From contig JAUWIQ010000039.1 in assembly GCA_030605285.1 (NCBI GenBank), positions 1-9,822 on the forward strand: a stretch of 9,822 nucleotides of DNA, in the 5' to 3' direction. A model generated the notes under the pieces. It did not search any database. It saw only the letters and a program-made list of their open reading frames with translations, and was not told the DNA's origin. Source of the stretch: Planctomycetota bacterium (lineage in GTDB: Bacteria; Planctomycetota; Planctomycetia; Pirellulales; UBA7805). Shown in pieces: positions 6,671 to 9,822 of the stretch (position 1 is the stretch's first letter; each line of letters starts with the position of its first letter). The translations under genes were made by a program, and so were the position numbers.

Positions 6671-6677
6671 CCTCCTT
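6671..6677 (-). promoter_or_regulatory. Strong Shine-Dalgarno of hpf
   Basis: AAGGAGG on the minus strand, a full match to the anti-SD core, lies 7 bases before the GTG at 6663. It is the best ribosome site in the window and decides the non-ATG start of hpf. Confidence 0.85.
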
Positions 6678-6741
6678 CTCATCGGAGGGGAAAATTCAGC
6701 GTGGGGCCAGCTTTCCCATCCGCCCGTAAACCAAGCTCGTT

Positions 6742-6770
6742 ATTCTAGCTGTTGCGATCGGCAACAACAA
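6742..6770 (-). promoter_or_regulatory. Possible promoter of the hpf-PTS-rng operon
   Basis: On the minus strand a TTGTTG (6765-6770) and a TAGAAT (6742-6747; 5 of 6 to the -10 consensus) are 17 bases apart, about 80 bases before the hpf start. A 6-bp inverted repeat TGTTGC/GCAACA (6750-6755 and 6761-6766) with a GATCG loop lies in the spacer and overlaps the -35 side, where a repressor could bind. The -35 match is poor, so this is tentative. Confidence 0.3.
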
Positions 6771-7294
6771 ATCCCCAAACGAAGTGGAGGCCTTTTTAAG
6801 CTACCAAGGGCTAGCTCCAGGCACTCCAGATCGGAGCATCGATAAGGGAATCTGAGACGAAAACCCCCGCTTAGCCCCGCGTGCGAAGGCTTGCTCCCCA
6901 GTGTACCGTGATTCCCCACGCATCTACCTTATCTTATCCATAGGCGCTTTGGCCGGTAAGGGGATGCCCTTGGTTTTCGTGTCCTGGGGTGCGGCACGCA
7001 TTAAGAGAAAATACCGATTATTCGGACGGTTGTTGCTCTTTGCGGGTATTCCCCCACGAATCAGCGCCCGGCAATTTAAGATTCCCTGCGGTAGTTCAAA
7101 ACTCCGTGAGATCAAGCCAGGCGGGTCGATGCCCCTGAAATGGGTCTCGGTGTTCCGGAGGCTTCATGGTCCACTACCAAGAACCGCGTGTGGGCATTTA
7201 TGATGGAACCGAGGTTGGGGTTGGCAAGGTTTTTGTCAGCGCTCTTGAAAGATATTTTGTTCTAAGCTGCATCTCATTATTGGTGTTGATCTTC

Positions 7295-8572
7295 ATGCCG
7301 GACCCGTTTCAATTGACTCGTCGCGAAATAGTGGATGTCCCCCTGGAACAGCTGGTACAGCAGGGAGGCACCCCTCTTTTTGTCTATGACGGGGCCATGA
7401 TCATCCAGCGGATCAAAGATCTTGCCGCGTTTGCTGTCGTCCGTTACGCGCAAAAAGCCTGCAGCAATTTGGCAATTCTTTATTTGTGTCGTCGGCAAGG
7501 GGCAGTCGTTGATGCGGTGAGTGCGGGGGAAATCCTTCGTGCGGAAGCCGCTGGTTTCGTCGCCCAAGGTACTCAACATCCCATTGTCTACACAGCGGAC
7601 ATCTTTGACATTCCCGCACTCGATCTGGTTGTTGAAAAAGGCATCCATGTAAATTGTGGCTCGCCGGAGATGATCACCCAATTCGGTGAGCGTGTACCGG
7701 GTCAACCCATTACGCTTCGTATCAACCCGGGTTTTGGCCATGGTCACAGTCAGAAGACCAACACGGGTGGCGAACAGTCCAAACATGGAATTTGGCATGA
7801 GGATCTGGCCGATTGTTTGATTCGGGCAGAGCGGTATCAGCTTCCCGTAACCGGATTGCATATGCATATCGGTTCGGGTACCGATCTTGAGCATCTCGCG
7901 GAAGTTTGCGGGGCGATGCAGCGCGCTGCGACTTTAGTGGGGGACTCAGTCGCGACGATTAGTGCCGGTGGGGGCCTCCCCACGCCCTACAAGACGGGCG
8001 ATGTCTATGTCGATCTGGATGCCTATTTTGAACTCTGGGACGCTGTGCGCAAGCGACTTGAGGAGACAGTTGGGCATTCTGTTGTGTTGGAGATTGAGCC
8101 GGGTCGCTATTTAACTGCCGAGGCCGGTTACTTGATTACAGAGATCCGTGCCGTCAAACGGATGGGCGAAAATATATTTTACTTGGTGGATGCGGGTTTC
8201 AACGATTTAGCCAGGCCGATTCTCTACGGTGCGTATCACCCAATGTCGATTTGTCGCCGTGACGGTTGTACCGATCCGGCCACACGGGAGGTGGTGGTTG
8301 GGGGCCCGCTTTGTGAATCGGGGGACATTTTCACGCAAACAGAAGGGGGATATGTCTGCACGCGTGAGTTGCCGGAAGCGGGTGTGGGAGATTTCCTGGT
8401 GATTGAGTGTGCCGGTGCCTACGGGTCAGTCATGGGATCCAATTATAATTCCAAGCCCTTGGCAGCGGAGTTGCTGATCCAGGATGGTCAAGTGCATACC
8501 ATTCGCGAGCGACAAACCTTTGAACAGATGATCTCCACGGAACGAATCCCGCTCACCGACGAGTCGTCATGA
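7295..8572 (+). CDS. lysA: Diaminopimelate decarboxylase
   Basis: PLP-dependent enzyme that decarboxylates meso-2,6-diaminopimelate to L-lysine, the last step of lysine synthesis. I place the start at the ATG at 7295 (425 aa), where the product MPDPFQLTRREI matches family length; the frame is open to 7166 but the upstream residues are not LysA-like. The ribosome site is weak. The alanine-racemase-like TIM barrel has the PLP lysine K54 in RYAQKACSN, the motif NPGFGHGHSQKTNTGGEQSK, H192 in HMHIGSG, SAGGGLPTPY, and E268 in EIEPGRY. The C-terminal beta domain has C340 in GPLCESGDIF and ends after SNYNSKPLAAE. It strongly resembles the short E. coli-type LysA rather than the longer Gram-positive type. 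It is a single gene, divergent from hpf and convergent with the pseudopilin gene 33 bases later. Confidence 0.96.
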   Translation: MPDPFQLTRREIVDVPLEQLVQQGGTPLFVYDGAMIIQRIKDLAAFAVVRYAQKACSNLAILYLCRRQGAVVDAVSAGEILRAEAAGFVAQGTQHPIVYTADIFDIPALDLVVEKGIHVNCGSPEMITQFGERVPGQPITLRINPGFGHGHSQKTNTGGEQSKHGIWHEDLADCLIRAERYQLPVTGLHMHIGSGTDLEHLAEVCGAMQRAATLVGDSVATISAGGGLPTPYKTGDVYVDLDAYFELWDAVRKRLEETVGHSVVLEIEPGRYLTAEAGYLITEIRAVKRMGENIFYLVDAGFNDLARPILYGAYHPMSICRRDGCTDPATREVVVGGPLCESGDIFTQTEGGYVCTRELPEAGVGDFLVIECAGAYGSVMGSNYNSKPLAAELLIQDGQVHTIRERQTFEQMISTERIPLTDESS

Positions 8573-8605
8573 GTCCAAAAACAGATTAGCAGACTAACTA
8601 GCAGA
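8573..8605. repeat. Short direct repeat between convergent genes
   Basis: TAGCAGACTAA occurs at 8587-8597 and again at 8599-8609 (12-base period), bridging the end of lysA and the last codons of the minus-strand pseudopilin gene. A small CAGAC/GTCTG stem (8602-8606 with 8612-8616) overlaps that gene's stop codon. No T-run follows on either strand, so it is not a clear terminator. Confidence 0.4.
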
Positions 8606-9226
8606 CTAAGGGTCTGTGGATCCTTCCGGTGGCCTGGAAAACTGGCAGTCACCGAGGGGTATTTGGGAGCACAAACTGGGCAGCCAAAACTGGATCCTCT
8701 GTTCGCATTCCACAGGGTCAATCGCTGCCGGATCGCGAAGAGCAACCCGCCCATCGTGAAATGCCACGTTCACGAATTCAAAGTGCCGGGGGGCAATATA
8801 CCTTTGCCAGTTGGCGGTTGCCCCCTCGCCCACGACGACCGCCACGAGGGCATCGTAATCGAGAAAGACCCCTTTTTCTCCGTCTTCACCCGAAAGCTGA
8901 TCTGCACGGTTGTTCATCCCATAACTGGCTTCGTGTCGGGGTTGGCGCTCGTCGCTAGGGCAATGATAGACGATTTGGGGATTGGTCAATTCACCGGCCA
9001 ATTGCTGGGGCCATTGGGACGGTTCAATGGGAAGGGTTTGTGTTGGAAGAGTTGAATCGACAAGTTCGAGGGTTGCCATGATGAGCCCCATCTCGTGGTA
9101 CTGGCAGGTAGCGCTGCGGGCCTCGCCTCGGGAATTCAAGATTACCGGCACAAGAAAAATAGCGGCCAATCCAAGGCACAAAACCACGACGACACACTCG
9201 GTTATCGTGAGCCTGGGATAACCCAC
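8606..9226 (-). CDS. Pseudopilin-like H-X9-DG protein
   Basis: A 206-residue protein resembling the planctomycete DUF1559/H-X9-DG family, which carry a type IV pilin-like N-terminus. The N-terminus is short and basic (MGYPR), then LTITE, where taking L6 as +1 puts glutamate at +5 as in class III pilin signals, but arginine replaces the usual glycine at -1. A hydrophobic helix follows (about 11-30), then NSRGEARSATCQYH, recalling the REAARR--C-NNLKQ segment of the family. Further marks are HCPSDE (88-93) with SYGMNNRA, and an exact H-X9-DG motif (H148 to D158-G159). The GTG start directly abuts the upstream stop (TGAGTG) and has GGGGAG 8 bases upstream, so translation is likely coupled. Predicted cell-envelope location, facing outward; function unknown. 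Many family members are longer. Confidence 0.75.
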   Translation of the reverse strand: MGYPRLTITECVVVVLCLGLAAIFLVPVILNSRGEARSATCQYHEMGLIMATLELVDSTLPTQTLPIEPSQWPQQLAGELTNPQIVYHCPSDERQPRHEASYGMNNRADQLSGEDGEKGVFLDYDALVAVVVGEGATANWQRYIAPRHFEFVNVAFHDGRVALRDPAAIDPVECEQRIQFWLPSLCSQIPLGDCQFSRPPEGSTDP

Positions 9227-9712
9227 TCAATCGTCTCCCCGCTGATGCAGTTCTTCGTGCGATTTGTCGTCGAGCGGTCGATTGTCAAAACCTTTCTCGA
9301 TCGACAATTCGATACGGTCTACGAATTTGACATTCGCACATTCGTCGACTTCACTGCTGTGACATGCGGCGAAATCACGAATTAAAAAACGAACCGGGCC
9401 CCCCGCTGCTGCCTCCAGAGGGCGCGCCTGCTGGTGGTAGACGAAATATCCGAGATTCCGTACAGAAGCCAGCGGGATACTGGCGTGGAAATCGTCCGCT
9501 TTGCTATGGAGTGTCAAGTAATGGGCTGATGGCTTGAGGCCGACCAACTGCAGAATGCCCTCGAGAGCCACGGCGCCACCGCTTCGCTTGGGATCGATCT
9601 TGCGCACATCATCCAACTGCCAAGTTGCATCGATGGCAGCCAGATCGGCCCAGGTTAATTCGCGTCGCTCAGTGACTTCCCCCTCGACCGTCAACAAGAC
9701 AATAGAATTCAT
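9227..9712 (-). CDS. Small sulfite-oxidase-fold (Moco-binding-like) domain protein
   Basis: A 161-residue protein resembling the oxidoreductase molybdopterin-binding domain (PF00174 type). Supporting segments: GGAVALEGILQLVGL (45-59), equivalent to the W-G--L-DVL--AG stretch; LTLHSKADDFHASIPL (66-81), matching the --V---S-DGY--S-PL stretch; then GYFVYHQQARPLEAAAGGPVR (88-108), matching the A---NG--L---HG-P-R pattern; and VKFVDRIEL (128-136), matching VKW---IE. There is no N-terminal signal peptide. The segment where a molybdenum-ligand cysteine would be expected (about 30-45) has no cysteine, so cofactor binding is doubtful. The ATG overlaps the stop of the P-II-like gene (ATGA), and its own stop abuts the pseudopilin start, so the three form one transcription unit. 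Actual reaction unknown. Confidence 0.7.
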   Translation of the reverse strand: MNSIVLLTVEGEVTERRELTWADLAAIDATWQLDDVRKIDPKRSGGAVALEGILQLVGLKPSAHYLTLHSKADDFHASIPLASVRNLGYFVYHQQARPLEAAAGGPVRFLIRDFAACHSSEVDECANVKFVDRIELSIEKGFDNRPLDDKSHEELHQRGDD

Positions 9713-9822
9713 AATTCTCGCAACTCGCTCACAATATTTTCGGTCCCCTCATTCGAGAGAGTGTCCGCGAAGGCGTGGGTCTCTTGGACGGGCAGGACCA
9801 TGATTTTTCCATCCCCGATGCG
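9709..9822 (-). CDS. P-II-like protein, C-terminal end (partial)
   Basis: The minus strand entering the window at 9822 is open for 37 codons and ends in TGA overlapping the next ATG by four bases. The first residues, RIGDGKIMVLPV, match the C-terminal signature of P-II signalling proteins (GlnB/GlnK pattern IGDGKIFV-PV), which sense ATP/ADP and 2-oxoglutarate. The tail then departs from the standard form: instead of RIRTGE it continues QETHAFADTLSNEGTENIV and then SELREL. The arginines that contact nucleotide phosphate in canonical P-II are thus absent. The N-terminal two thirds, including any T-loop, lies outside the window, so whether this is a true P-II or a divergent P-II-like protein cannot be decided here. 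Confidence 0.65.
   Translation of the reverse strand, partial: RIGDGKIMVLPVQETHAFADTLSNEGTENIVSELREL

Larger units (their letters stand above)
6664..7294. other. Divergent spacer between hpf and lysA
   Basis: About 630 bases without a convincing gene. It holds the hpf ribosome site and candidate promoter at its left end. A plus-strand frame at 6901-7203 (GTG start, 100 codons) translates to a basic, unrecognisable sequence with no ribosome site, so I do not call it. The lysA frame stays open from 7166, but the extra 43 residues do not match the family. I see no clear terminator, riboswitch or tRNA here, and no well-spaced plus-strand promoter for lysA; a TTGAAA at 7245-7250 lacks a good -10 partner. 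Confidence 0.55.

Noticed and set aside
6901..7203. Plus-strand 100-codon frame upstream of lysA
   Set aside because: GTG start without a ribosome site and an unrecognisable basic translation; most likely chance.
7166..7294. N-terminal extension of LysA with a hydrophobic stretch, considered as a signal or membrane segment
   Set aside because: LysA is cytoplasmic and the family length fits the start at 7295.
7277..7894. Minus-strand reading frame of 205 codons
   Set aside because: It is antisense to lysA, which has secure catalytic motifs; the translation is not protein-like.
1..9822. CRISPR arrays, insertion sequences, tRNA or rRNA genes
   Set aside because: No spaced repeat array, transposase motif, terminal inverted repeats or tRNA-like fold was seen on reading both strands.

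Overview
The window looks like a planctomycete chromosome segment, probably from the Pirellulaceae or a related group. The inference rests on three things. First, the conserved block hpf - EIIA(Ntr) - HPr - EI - DUF2344 - RNase E/G - rplU, which as I recall is arranged this way in that phylum. Second, a small H-X9-DG pseudopilin-like protein, a family greatly expanded in planctomycetes. Third, the style of the EI and LysA proteins. No database search could be run, so family calls come from motifs and remembered homologues.

Layout. 1-594: gene-free, AT-rich at the left end and GC-rich with palindromes at 340-600. 595-6663 (minus strand, reading right to left): an operon-like run of hpf, ptsN-like EIIA, ptsH (HPr), ptsI (EI), a broken DUF2344/TIGR03936 gene, RNase E/G and ribosomal protein bL21. 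6664-7294: a roughly 630-bp divergent spacer with no convincing gene. 7295-8572 (plus): lysA, diaminopimelate decarboxylase, intact. 8606-9822 (minus): a tightly coupled trio, namely the C-terminal end of a P-II-like protein (cut by the window edge), a small sulfite-oxidase-fold domain protein without an obvious molybdenum-ligand cysteine, and a pseudopilin-like protein with an exact H-X9-DG motif.

How the genes fit together. HPr, EI and EIIA form a phosphorelay with no sugar permease in view, so a regulatory role like PTS-Ntr is more likely than sugar uptake. They are strung together with a ribosome-hibernation factor, the RNA-decay/rRNA-processing nuclease and a ribosomal protein, which suggests linked control of translation capacity and energy or nitrogen state. 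LysA supplies lysine from meso-diaminopimelate.

The most striking observation is in the DUF2344 gene. An exact 19-bp tandem duplication (3302-3339) shifts its frame, and an in-frame TGA stands where the family normally has an arginine codon near the N-terminus. Removing one repeat copy restores a continuous family-like sequence from the N-terminal segment into the downstream frame. The duplication also places an AAAGGA Shine-Dalgarno-like sequence 7 bases before the remaining ATG, so an N-terminally truncated protein may still be made. Sequencing or assembly error must be excluded first.
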